A stretch of 64,000 nt of DNA from an uncultured Ruminococcus sp. (lineage in GTDB: Bacteria; Bacillota; Clostridia; Oscillospirales; Ruminococcaceae). The notes under the pieces are model-generated. The model did not search any database, was not told the DNA's origin, and was given only the letters and a program-made list of their open reading frames with translations. The DNA is taken from positions 1 to 64,000 of the forward strand of contig UQDR01000010.1 of NCBI GenBank assembly GCA_900539835.1, in the 5' to 3' direction. Positions 35,012 through 43,762 of this stretch are shown one piece after another (position 1 is the stretch's first letter; each line of letters starts with the position of its first letter). Made by a program: the position numbers and the translations under genes.

Positions 35012-37747
35012 GTGCTTCCACTTTCGGAAGTAATGGTCATTAAAATGAAAAGACAGTCAAAAAACAAGGTTTCTAAAGGTAAAGCTAAACAGCCGCAGAG
35101 CATTTTGGCAAAAAACAGGCTATTGAATATTTTGCCCTTTGCTTTTCCGCCGATTTTAGTAATGTGCGTTATATTGTATGCATATTATATCGGGTATCTG
35201 TATCCTTTTGGTGAGGGTAGTGTTTCGTGGTGTGATATGAATCAGCAGACTATTCCTCTTTTAATAGATTTTAAGGATATTCTTGACGGAAAAAGCAGCA
35301 TGTTTCTGAACTTTGAGAATGCAGGAGGAATGAATTTCTGGGGTGTATTCTTTTTCTTTCTTTCAAGTCCTTTCACGTTATTGGTTAAATTCATAGACAA
35401 GTCAAATATGATACTTTTTGTAAATATTCTTGTTATGCTGAAGATGATGACAGCTTCTCTTACGGCAATGATATATTTCAAAGCCTGTCACAAGCAGCTT
35501 GACACATCTATTGCGGTTATACTTAGCTTTATGTATGGTGTATGCGGCTATGGAATGGTATTTTATCAGAACATTATATGGCTTGACATGATGTATCTTT
35601 TGCCGTTACTTTTGCTTTCCCTTAATTTAATGGTGAATAAGGGCAAGGTTTTGCCTTATGTAATAGTTCTTGCTGCTACAGTTATAGTCAACTATTACAT
35701 AAGCTATATGATAGTGGTATTTCTTCTTTTGTTTATGGGAATATACGTGCTTATGCACAGTAAAAATGAAACAAAAGAAGTCTGTGTTCATTTTCTGGGC
35801 GGATCTTTGGCGGCAGCGCTGATTTCGGCTGTTGTATGGATTCCTTGCTTTATGCAGTATCTCACGTCAGGCAGAGGCGAATCAATTATTGAAAACATTG
35901 CTAACTCAAAGTTTATCACAGATTATTACACGACTTTGCCTCTTGTTTTCTGTACGGCCTTTGTATTTGTAACGGTAATAATAAATGCTTTCAGCGGTGA
36001 GAAAAGAGAAAAAGAACAGAATATGTATCTTTATCTTTTTATTCTTACTTTAATTCCACTGATCATTGAACCGATAAATAAAATGTGGCATACGGGAAGC
36101 TATATGTCATTCCCTATGAGATATGGTTTTATCACCATGTTTTTGGGGCTTGTATGCTGCGCAGGCTTTCTCAGCAGGAAGCCTGAATTTAAGGGCTATA
36201 GCCACTTAGTTTTATCTATTGCTGTTTCAGGGATATTGATTTATATCTTTATAACATTCAGTGATAAATATATAACAGACAACTATCAGACTCTGACTAA
36301 TTACACACAGACTCTTTGGGGCAACGAAGGCTCCTTCCGTGGACTTTTGCAGTTATTTGTCGTTGCGGTAGTTTGCTATGGGGTCATATATCTATTTTAT
36401 AAGCATGGGTGCATGGTCAAACAGGTTTTTGTGGTATTAATTTGTATTGCTGCTCTTGCGGAGGCTTATTCTAATGCAAGAATTTATATGCTTTCACCGT
36501 CACAGAATAATCCTCAGAATGTTCAGTCTCAGCAATCTGTGCTTGAGCTTGCGGATAAAATTAACGACGACAGCTTTTATCGAGTAAAGACCTCGTCGAA
36601 ATTATTTGACTATAATCTTGTAGGAAGCTTAGGTTATCCGTCGCTGAGCCATTATACTTCTCTGACTGATGAGGATTATATGTTCACAATGAAAAGGTTA
36701 GGCTACACCTCGGTATGGATGGAAATAGGGTCATGCGGAGGAACTTCTCTCACTGACGCACTGCTCTGTGCTGATTATGAGATAACGAATAATCTTGATG
36801 ACAGGGAAACGGTTTATACAAATAACAGATATCACATTCAGAAAACTGACAGAAATACGGGACTGGGGCTTATAACATCTCAAAATCTTTCAGATAAAGA
36901 GGAAATCCCGGAGGGCTATGAACGTTCAGACGTTCAGAAATATATTTACTCCTCGCTTTTCGGAAGTGACGATGCAGTAACAAAATATGACTATGTTTCA
37001 AAAAGCGAATCACTTTCATTAAACGGGAATTACAATTTTTCAGGCTCGGGGACTTTATTTTATAACATAAACGTTTCAGGCCGTCAGAAGCTATATTTTG
37101 ATTGCTTTGATAAGCTGACCAACAATTTAAGCGAACCTATTTACAACAGCTTTTCAGTAGTTGTTAACGGCACGACTGTTCAAACAAGCTATCCTTATAA
37201 TAAAAATAACGGTGTGCTTTATTTGGGTGAATTTGAAAATGAGCAGGTTACGGTTCAGGTGACTCTGCAAAAAAACACATTCTGTTCTTCATTTGGTGTT
37301 TTCGGTATTGACGAGGATGCTCTTGATACAGCTTTAAATAATACAAGCTATGTTGATTTTAAGCGTGACGGGGGGACACTGACAGGAAGCTGTAATGCCG
37401 GCTCAGGTGAGACTTGTTTTCTCAGTGTTCCTTATAACGATGGATTTAAGATAAGGATAAACGGAGAGAAAATAGATTATAAGAAAGCGTTCTCTTCATT
37501 TATTTCATTCCCTTTGAATGAGGGTAATAATGATATTGTTATTACTTACACTCCGAAGGGCTTTGCTGCCGGCTTGATTATTACGATCACAGGCATTGGT
37601 CTTACAGCGGCATATATAATTTTCAGAAAGAAGATAGTTTATTCTGACTCAATGAAAAACATTGCTCACGGTGTTGTATTAACAATTTCGATTATTGCTA
37701 TGTGCCTTATATATGCCGCACCGCTTCTCATAAATATACTGATGTAA
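35012..37747 (+). CDS. YfhO-family multi-pass membrane protein
   Basis: This very large protein (up to 911 residues) has a dozen or more hydrophobic helices in its first 500 residues. It opens with SVSWCDMNQQTIPLLIDFKDIL and NAGGMNFWG and continues as YfhO proteins do. A long extracytoplasmic domain (about 510-850) and two final helices follow. Members are glycosyltransferase-like and linked to lipoteichoic acid or wall glycan decoration. Start is uncertain: the GTG at 35012 is too close to AAAGGAGG, while a CTTCC/GGAAG hairpin could bring the ATG at 35033 into range. Confidence 0.85.
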   Translation: MLPLSEVMVIKMKRQSKNKVSKGKAKQPQSILAKNRLLNILPFAFPPILVMCVILYAYYIGYLYPFGEGSVSWCDMNQQTIPLLIDFKDILDGKSSMFLNFENAGGMNFWGVFFFFLSSPFTLLVKFIDKSNMILFVNILVMLKMMTASLTAMIYFKACHKQLDTSIAVILSFMYGVCGYGMVFYQNIIWLDMMYLLPLLLLSLNLMVNKGKVLPYVIVLAATVIVNYYISYMIVVFLLLFMGIYVLMHSKNETKEVCVHFLGGSLAAALISAVVWIPCFMQYLTSGRGESIIENIANSKFITDYYTTLPLVFCTAFVFVTVIINAFSGEKREKEQNMYLYLFILTLIPLIIEPINKMWHTGSYMSFPMRYGFITMFLGLVCCAGFLSRKPEFKGYSHLVLSIAVSGILIYIFITFSDKYITDNYQTLTNYTQTLWGNEGSFRGLLQLFVVAVVCYGVIYLFYKHGCMVKQVFVVLICIAALAEAYSNARIYMLSPSQNNPQNVQSQQSVLELADKINDDSFYRVKTSSKLFDYNLVGSLGYPSLSHYTSLTDEDYMFTMKRLGYTSVWMEIGSCGGTSLTDALLCADYEITNNLDDRETVYTNNRYHIQKTDRNTGLGLITSQNLSDKEEIPEGYERSDVQKYIYSSLFGSDDAVTKYDYVSKSESLSLNGNYNFSGSGTLFYNINVSGRQKLYFDCFDKLTNNLSEPIYNSFSVVVNGTTVQTSYPYNKNNGVLYLGEFENEQVTVQVTLQKNTFCSSFGVFGIDEDALDTALNNTSYVDFKRDGGTLTGSCNAGSGETCFLSVPYNDGFKIRINGEKIDYKKAFSSFISFPLNEGNNDIVITYTPKGFAAGLIITITGIGLTAAYIIFRKKIVYSDSMKNIAHGVVLTISIIAMCLIYAAPLLINILM

Positions 37748-37754
37748 AAAAAGA

Positions 37755-37783
37755 TACCGTTCGGTCAAAAAGTCCGAACGGTA
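37755..37783. terminator. Bidirectional terminator between the YfhO-like and L,D-transpeptidase genes
   Basis: TACCGTTCGG/CCGAACGGTA is a perfect stem with A and T runs on both sides, between convergent genes. Confidence 0.85.
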
Positions 37784-37798
37784 ATTTTTTATCTTTTA

Positions 37799-39268
37799 TT
37801 AATAATACATAACAACAGGAGTATCATATTCAACGTTATCGTAAATATATTTTGCACTTTCAAGTGTCATATTGATACAGCCGTGAGAACCGTTATATTT
37901 ATATATTTCGCCTCCGACGGCCGTTCCCCGCCACTGTGAATCATGGAGGCCAATTCCGCAGAGCGAAACATTATTCCAGTAATTACAGGTTGTATCCCAG
38001 CGTTCTCCATCTGAGTTGCTTGATTTCATACGGTAATTTGTTTGTTTATCCCAAAGCTTATATACTCCGGGAAGTGTAGTTCTTGCGGCTGAAGTTGTCT
38101 GTCCGGAAACTATGCCGCATTCCCAAAGCTTTTTGCCGTTTTTATAATACCATAAGGTTTGGTTAGTCAAGTCGATCTCGATATAAGTTTTTCCTATATC
38201 GCTGTCGGCGGTACGGGCGCCTTTCATTCCGGTATAAACAAAACTGCCATCCTGATAATAAACAGGCTCAAGCTTTGCGTTCTTGCCTTTTTTAATGAGC
38301 TTTACAAGCTGATCGCAGGTTTCATCCTGATAGATCCACCATCCGTATCTTGCGTCGTTGCTGGTTGGAACAGTAATGCTGCCCTGAATTGTTGCTTTAA
38401 ATTTTCTCTCGGTATTATATGTATCATACTTTTTAGACAGTGTTTCAACATATTTCATTGCTTTATCTTTGTCAACTTTAACATTACCCTTTTTATCTAC
38501 TTTGACCATATCCATAAGCTTTTCGCCGGTAAGGGTTTCTGTTGTATATTCAAAGTCATATTCAATCTTCATGCTATACATCTGATTGAGCTTATCAAGT
38601 TGAGGCTTAAGATTTTCAGCTTTTATTTCAGGTTCGATATAACAGCCTGAATCCAAAGCATTGATATTAAAATTCCCCTCGTCAAGCTGAGAAGAAGCAT
38701 ATTTTATCAGCTTATCGATATTCAGCTTGTCACCTTGAACGGCGTCTTTTATTATATATTTATCATTTTCAAATACAATTTCAGCATTCTTATTTTTTTC
38801 TTTGCCTAAATCGGCGGCTTTTAAAGCTGATTCAAGCTTTTTCGGATCATATGAGGATTTGGTTTTAAGAGTGAAATGATTCTCATCAAAAAGACCTTTA
38901 TACCATTTTTCTTTCTTTACCTGATTATAAATTTCTTCTATTTTATCAAAAGTATCACTGGTAAAGCCAAGGCTTTCAACAGGTATGCTTACAGTTGAGC
39001 CGTCATGCTTTGTAATAATAAGCTCATCGGGGATATCAAAGGATTCAAAAAGAGAAACTGCTTCGCTCAAGCTTTGACCGCTTACGTTGACCTCATTAAT
39101 AAATGTGTTCGGAATAAATTTCTCCTTATACTTTGAATTTCCGACAACAAGAGCGGTTATAAAAAATGCTGTAATTAAAACTAAGATACAAATAGATAAT
39201 ATGAGCGGAAAAAAATAAGGTTTTTTGTTTTTCTGTTTCTGACTTTTTACTGCTGTTTTTGTTGTCAT
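37799..39268 (-). CDS. L,D-transpeptidase with peptidoglycan-binding repeats
   Basis: This 489-residue membrane-anchored enzyme has one helix (about 19-42), two PG_binding_4-type repeats in the middle and a carboxy-terminal YkuD domain ending with SHGCINM: catalytic Cys464 and His462. It forms 3-3 cross-links or attaches proteins in the cell wall, outside the membrane. It is a single-gene unit between terminators. Confidence 0.93.
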   Translation of the reverse strand: MTTKTAVKSQKQKNKKPYFFPLILSICILVLITAFFITALVVGNSKYKEKFIPNTFINEVNVSGQSLSEAVSLFESFDIPDELIITKHDGSTVSIPVESLGFTSDTFDKIEEIYNQVKKEKWYKGLFDENHFTLKTKSSYDPKKLESALKAADLGKEKNKNAEIVFENDKYIIKDAVQGDKLNIDKLIKYASSQLDEGNFNINALDSGCYIEPEIKAENLKPQLDKLNQMYSMKIEYDFEYTTETLTGEKLMDMVKVDKKGNVKVDKDKAMKYVETLSKKYDTYNTERKFKATIQGSITVPTSNDARYGWWIYQDETCDQLVKLIKKGKNAKLEPVYYQDGSFVYTGMKGARTADSDIGKTYIEIDLTNQTLWYYKNGKKLWECGIVSGQTTSAARTTLPGVYKLWDKQTNYRMKSSNSDGERWDTTCNYWNNVSLCGIGLHDSQWRGTAVGGEIYKYNGSHGCINMTLESAKYIYDNVEYDTPVVMYY

Positions 39269-39358
39269 TAAAAAAATCCTTTCTAAGTTTTTATATAATT
39301 ATATCATGATTAAAACCTCTTTTCAATAGCATTTTTTAAATGTAAAAATTTTTATGTA

Positions 39359-39401
39359 TAACTAATTAATGCGCAACTAAAAGTTACGCATTAATTAGTT
39401 A
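39359..39401 (-). terminator. Stem-loop after the GH5 gene
   Basis: A perfect 15-bp stem TAACTAATTAATGCG with its complement has a 13-nt loop and begins at the GH5 stop codon. The U run is weak, so termination or 3' stabilisation are both possible. Confidence 0.6.
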
Positions 39402-40550
39402 TTTTACACATTCTATCATAGCATTGACCAATTCAGGAGTTTTCCATTCTGCCGGAGCTTGTCTGTCCATAAGCCCGAAATTCTCTCCGTTTCCTACAAA
39501 GCTTCCGTTATCCCACCAGATGCATGGAACGCCAAAGCTTTTTGCTGCTGACAGATAATATTTTGTACATTCAATTCTGTCTTTTAAGTTATCCTTATTA
39601 ACACATCCGAATTCACCGATGATAACGGGAATATCCTGACTGAGAAACATAGAATCCAGATTTAACAGCAAGCTGTCTATAGAAACAGCGTCAGAGTTTG
39701 CGTCGAACTTATCAGTTCCCTTTGTATCAAGTGCAAATGAATAGGGGAGATAGCCGTGTACGGAAATAATAATTTTATTATCATTTTCAGGAATTTTAAT
39801 AGCCTGAAGGCTGGAGCTTTGGGAGGAGGCTGCATATCCGGTTATCATTAAATGACGTTTACCGTTGTTTCCTCCTGAGTTTCTCACGGTATCGTAAAAT
39901 GCTTGTTCATATTCGTTTATGATATTTTGCGCTTCGGGAGTTCCGCCAGTCCATTCCATAGCGGTATTTCTGAGTCTTGGTTCATTAAGTCCTTCAAAAA
40001 TAAGATGTTCGTCATATCCTTTGAATTCTTCGGCAATCTGTTCCCACAGGGTTTTTAACTGCTTAATATCCTCATCTTTATTTTCGCTGTCAGGATAATA
40101 CCATTCTTCGTGATGAGTGTTAAGAATTACGAACATATCGTTATTAATGCCATAGTCTACAACTTCTTTTACTCTTGCCATCCACTCAGGTTCAACGTTA
40201 TAGTTTTCATCCATATGACCGTTCCATGTAACGGGAATTCTTAATACATTAAAGCCTGTATCTTTCAGAAGCTTTATCATATCTTCACGGGTTTTTGGAT
40301 TTCCCCATGCTGTTTCTGCTGCAATGCCCTCAGCTCCGCTTGCATCAAGAGTATTTCCCAAGTTCCAGCCTATTTTCATTTCTGAAACAAGCTCTTTAGC
40401 TGATATATCTCTCATTTCCATAACCTGTTCATCCTTCTTATCAGAAGAACTGTTGTTTTCAGACGATCCGTCTTTATTTGAACATCCGGTAAACCAACAC
40501 AATCCCATTGCAAAGCAAGCAGCAAGTGTAATAATTTTTCTGTATTTCAT
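39399..40550 (-). CDS. Lipoprotein glycoside hydrolase family 5 (endoglucanase-type)
   Basis: This 383-residue secreted lipoprotein has a signal peptide ending in a lipobox with Cys23 (FTGC), then a Ser/Asp-rich linker and a GH5 barrel. GWNLGNTLDA (61-70), the acid/base Glu190 (GLNEPR) and the nucleophile Glu313 (IGEFGC) are all present. Such enzymes cut beta-1,4-glucan or glucomannan at the cell surface. There is no dockerin or binding module. Its operon partner, a cellobiose 2-epimerase, suggests that released cellobiose or mannobiose-type products are processed inside the cell. Confidence 0.92.
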   Translation of the reverse strand: MKYRKIITLAACFAMGLCWFTGCSNKDGSSENNSSSDKKDEQVMEMRDISAKELVSEMKIGWNLGNTLDASGAEGIAAETAWGNPKTREDMIKLLKDTGFNVLRIPVTWNGHMDENYNVEPEWMARVKEVVDYGINNDMFVILNTHHEEWYYPDSENKDEDIKQLKTLWEQIAEEFKGYDEHLIFEGLNEPRLRNTAMEWTGGTPEAQNIINEYEQAFYDTVRNSGGNNGKRHLMITGYAASSQSSSLQAIKIPENDNKIIISVHGYLPYSFALDTKGTDKFDANSDAVSIDSLLLNLDSMFLSQDIPVIIGEFGCVNKDNLKDRIECTKYYLSAAKSFGVPCIWWDNGSFVGNGENFGLMDRQAPAEWKTPELVNAMIECVK

Positions 40551-40567
40551 TTTGTTTATCTCCTGTC

Positions 40568-41245
40568 TTAATCCGGTATAATAATACCTGAAAGTGTTCT
40601 GTCTTTAACTGCATTAATATAATCTCTAATACTCTCAAGGGGTGTTTCGGACAAAACTCCGCTTAAACGTGCGGAGGAAAGATGATGATTGTCACTACCG
40701 GCAGTCTGCGGCAAATCATACTGATTTGCATACCAAAGTGCACGTTCGTTAAATTCTTCCTTTTTATTTCCTGCGTTATAAACCTCAACACCGTCGACCC
40801 AGTCGGGCATAAGTTTTATTTCCTTGATATAATCAGCTTCCCTGAACGGGTGGGCATGAACAACGATTCCCCCGGCTTCATGCACACGATTAATATATTC
40901 ATAGACACTTATATCCATAACATTGTTATTCTGATAGAGCCAGTCCAAATCCACACCGTAGGTTAGCAGATCTGCGCCGAAATAAGTATATTCAATGCCA
41001 AAGAAAACCTTAAGTCCTATTTTTTCGCCCTCTTCTCTGGCATTTTCATAACCCTTACAGAACTGTCTTACACGGTCATACCAATCAAAATAGTTATGAA
41101 TAGCACTGTTGCCATTGAAAAAATGGTCTGTAACAATTATTCCGTCATAGCCCTCGTCCTTATATCTTCTTGCCTGTTCTGCACCGCTTGCAGTAGCACA
41201 GCCGCTTGCTTCAGCGGTATGAAGATGTGTTTCGTATTTATACAT
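40568..41245 (-). CDS. PHP-domain phosphoesterase
   Basis: This 225-residue protein has PHP metal motifs: HLHT (His7, His9), VTDHF, the FFGIEYTY strand, HAHP and the GSDNHH ending. The family cleaves phosphoesters. It starts inside the TAATG overlap with the epimerase gene and is followed by the GH5 gene, so it is part of the sugar-use operon, but its substrate is unknown. Confidence 0.88.
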   Translation of the reverse strand: MYKYETHLHTAEASGCATASGAEQARRYKDEGYDGIIVTDHFFNGNSAIHNYFDWYDRVRQFCKGYENAREEGEKIGLKVFFGIEYTYFGADLLTYGVDLDWLYQNNNVMDISVYEYINRVHEAGGIVVHAHPFREADYIKEIKLMPDWVDGVEVYNAGNKKEEFNERALWYANQYDLPQTAGSDNHHLSSARLSGVLSETPLESIRDYINAVKDRTLSGIIIPD

Positions 41246-42411
41246 TATTCAATACCCCTGCTGATAACCTCAAGGCACATTCTGCCGTTATGATACGGGC
41301 ACTTCCATGGGCCGACAATTTCCTTATGCTCAAAAGGCTTTCCGTCAAAGCCAACCTCGTTGAACCATTCTGAACCCTCACGCTTGTCGATCATGCCAAC
41401 TTTTATATACTCCCAGATTTCCTTTGCAACATCAAGATATTTTTCATTGCCGCTCTTTTGATAAGCGTTAATAAAGCCTACAACAGATTCTGCCTGTACC
41501 CACCATACACGCTTTTTCTCTATATGCTCCTTATCTCTTTCAGTATTAAGTGCACCGTCCTCATAAGCAAGATTATAAATGTTTTCAGAAATTCTCAGAT
41601 TTATATTCTTAAATTTCTCCGTAAGCTCTTTATCGCCGATTGTTTCACAAGCAAGATCTATAAGCCATGTTGCTTCAATGTCGTGACCATAAGAGTGAAT
41701 GTCACCGATAACCTCCAGCTTTGTGTCAAAGAACACCTTTAACATGTCATTATCAACGTCAAAGACCTTGTCAGAAACCTGTGAAAGAAGGAATCTCAAG
41801 CGTGATTCAACTCTTGGATTTTTGCCGGCTTTGAGAAGCTCTGTATAAGCCTCAATAAGATGAAGAATAGTATTCATGGTTTTATCAGCTATAAGTCCGT
41901 TTTCTGAAAGGGCGTCGTTGGAAATAAGCTTCCAATTTTTTGAGAAAGCTTCTCTGTAACCATATTCATCTAAAGTATTTGTTTCAATATCATCAAAAAG
42001 CTTATATGCCAAATCAAGAGCAAATTTCTCTCCGCTTGCATTGTAATATGCACTTAAAGCATAAATTGCAAAGGCAATGTTGTAGGTATGCTTCATTGTG
42101 TCAACAGGATTGCCCTTATAATCAAGCATCCAATAAACGCCGCCGTTGTCATAATCAATGCTGTGGTTTTTTACAAATTCAAATGCATGATTTGCAAGCT
42201 CCAAGCACTTCTTGTCCTTTAAAACACTATAACACTTTGAATAAAACCAAAGAATACGGGAATGGAGAATAACACCCTTGTCTGCCTTTTTATCCAGCTT
42301 CAGGTCATAACCCATGTATCCGTAAAAACCGCCGTTTTCCTCATCCTTTAAGCTGCTCCAAAAAGGGATAATGTGCTCGGTAAGCTCGTTTTTAACTTCT
42401 TGAATAAACAT
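41245..42411 (-). CDS. Cellobiose 2-epimerase
   Basis: This 388-residue (alpha/alpha)6-barrel enzyme of the AGE family interconverts cellobiose and glucosyl-mannose (and mannobiose to mannosyl-glucose). Family residues appear in KADKGVILHSRILWF, GHDIEATWL and PYHNGRMCLE, and the opening ELTEHIIPFW matches the Ruminococcus albus enzyme closely. The frame opens at 42465 inside the previous gene, but GGAGG lies 11 nt before the ATG at 42411. Stop and next start share TAATG. Confidence 0.93.
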   Translation of the reverse strand: MFIQEVKNELTEHIIPFWSSLKDEENGGFYGYMGYDLKLDKKADKGVILHSRILWFYSKCYSVLKDKKCLELANHAFEFVKNHSIDYDNGGVYWMLDYKGNPVDTMKHTYNIAFAIYALSAYYNASGEKFALDLAYKLFDDIETNTLDEYGYREAFSKNWKLISNDALSENGLIADKTMNTILHLIEAYTELLKAGKNPRVESRLRFLLSQVSDKVFDVDNDMLKVFFDTKLEVIGDIHSYGHDIEATWLIDLACETIGDKELTEKFKNINLRISENIYNLAYEDGALNTERDKEHIEKKRVWWVQAESVVGFINAYQKSGNEKYLDVAKEIWEYIKVGMIDKREGSEWFNEVGFDGKPFEHKEIVGPWKCPYHNGRMCLEVISRGIE

Positions 42412-42439
42412 ATCTTCAAATACCTCCGAAATATTAAAA

Positions 42440-43702
42440 TTATTCAGTAATTTTTCTTGCCTCAATATAAAATCTTTTATCCTCAGCGTGGCCCATTGAA
42501 AAGGTCTTTCTCGGCAAAGCTCCGTCGCATATGACTGTTGGGAACAGCTCTTCCTTACCCATATCAGGAAGAATAAAGCCTATAGAGCTTTTATCCATCG
42601 AAAGTTTTTTTACAACATCGATTCCGTGGATATAATCGATTTTACCGCCGTTTTCCGCTAAATATTTGTCAAGGAAGTTTTGCAATGAACCTACTGTCAG
42701 CTTTGAAGTTGGATCATGTATATACATTTCCTTGACTTCTCCGTCTTGGACGATTTGTATTTTCTGTTCTGACTTATCTTCTGTAAGGTCAAGGCTGCAA
42801 ATCATTTCAGCCAAAAGCTGCGTTCTGTCAATATTGGTTACGATTCTGTGTATAGCCTCAAATTCCAGTGCAGGAGAATGGAGGTTTACAATTTCAACTA
42901 AAGCATACCTCGCAGGATGATTTGACATATCCTTTTCCGGGTTTTCTTTTTTCAGCTGTTCGTAAAATTCCTTTGCAGTTGCAAGAGAGTGATTTCCGTC
43001 GCCCATAGCAAAAACCAATGGAGATTTTTCATTAAGTCCGTATTTTCTGTTAAACTCGTCAAGATCAGCTAACTTATCCAAAGCGGCAAAAACACTGTCC
43101 TGCATTTCTTTTGTCAACTTATATCCGCTGATTGAGCCGCCGTTTTTCATTAGCTTGAAGTTATAAAGAACCTCCATATTGTTCTTTAAGCTTTCAAGCG
43201 GTTCTATTACGCTTTTTTCTCTGTCATCAATGAGAATCATAATATGCGGAAGTTCAATATCCGCACCTTTTCTTACCTTAAGTCTTGGCGGGATTCTTTC
43301 AACAACTGTCGCCTCAGTTGCTCTTACAGGAGTTGTCGAACCTTTCTGATAGCTGTAATCCTCTAAATCCAGCTTGCCAACAATTCCTGCTCTCATCTTA
43401 CCGTCAGACTGAATTCGTTCAATATATATAAGAGCGTCCTTATGCTCCCTAAACGTTTGGTCATTAAGATATTCTTTCATATTGCCGTGGATTTTTTCTA
43501 TTCTCTGGTCAACATCGTCAGACTCAAGGAAAACCTCCGGCAAAATGAGATTAAGAGCAGACTTGTTGTTCTTAGTTATTCTCTCAACATCCTCCCAGTA
43601 TTCAGGTTCTGAGGTGTATTGGTCACAAGCAACAACCGCCCATTTTTCCATGTCAGCGTTTTCGGGAAGCAGTATATCTGCATTTTTAAAAGCAGTAGCC
43701 AT
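42440..43702 (-). CDS. DUF1015 family protein
   Basis: This 420-residue protein is the complete length of the DUF1015 family, with VVACDQYTSEPEYW near the start and the conserved FAMGDGNHSLATAK segment near 225-240. Some relatives are described as serine kinases; no role can be assigned here. It is the first gene of the unit that continues into the epimerase, PHP and GH5 genes, and is preceded by the secA terminator. Confidence 0.85.
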   Translation of the reverse strand: MATAFKNADILLPENADMEKWAVVACDQYTSEPEYWEDVERITKNNKSALNLILPEVFLESDDVDQRIEKIHGNMKEYLNDQTFREHKDALIYIERIQSDGKMRAGIVGKLDLEDYSYQKGSTTPVRATEATVVERIPPRLKVRKGADIELPHIMILIDDREKSVIEPLESLKNNMEVLYNFKLMKNGGSISGYKLTKEMQDSVFAALDKLADLDEFNRKYGLNEKSPLVFAMGDGNHSLATAKEFYEQLKKENPEKDMSNHPARYALVEIVNLHSPALEFEAIHRIVTNIDRTQLLAEMICSLDLTEDKSEQKIQIVQDGEVKEMYIHDPTSKLTVGSLQNFLDKYLAENGGKIDYIHGIDVVKKLSMDKSSIGFILPDMGKEELFPTVICDGALPRKTFSMGHAEDKRFYIEARKITE

Positions 43703-43736
43703 ATTAATGATTGCTCCTTTTTAGTATGTTTTAAAA

Positions 43737-43758
43737 TAGGACGGTAAAAACCGTCCTA
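43737..43758 (-). terminator. secA terminator
   Basis: TAGGACGG/CCGTCCTA with a 6-nt loop, followed on the minus strand by a short T run. It is weak enough for read-through into the DUF1015 unit. Confidence 0.65.
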
Positions 43759-43762
43759 TGCT

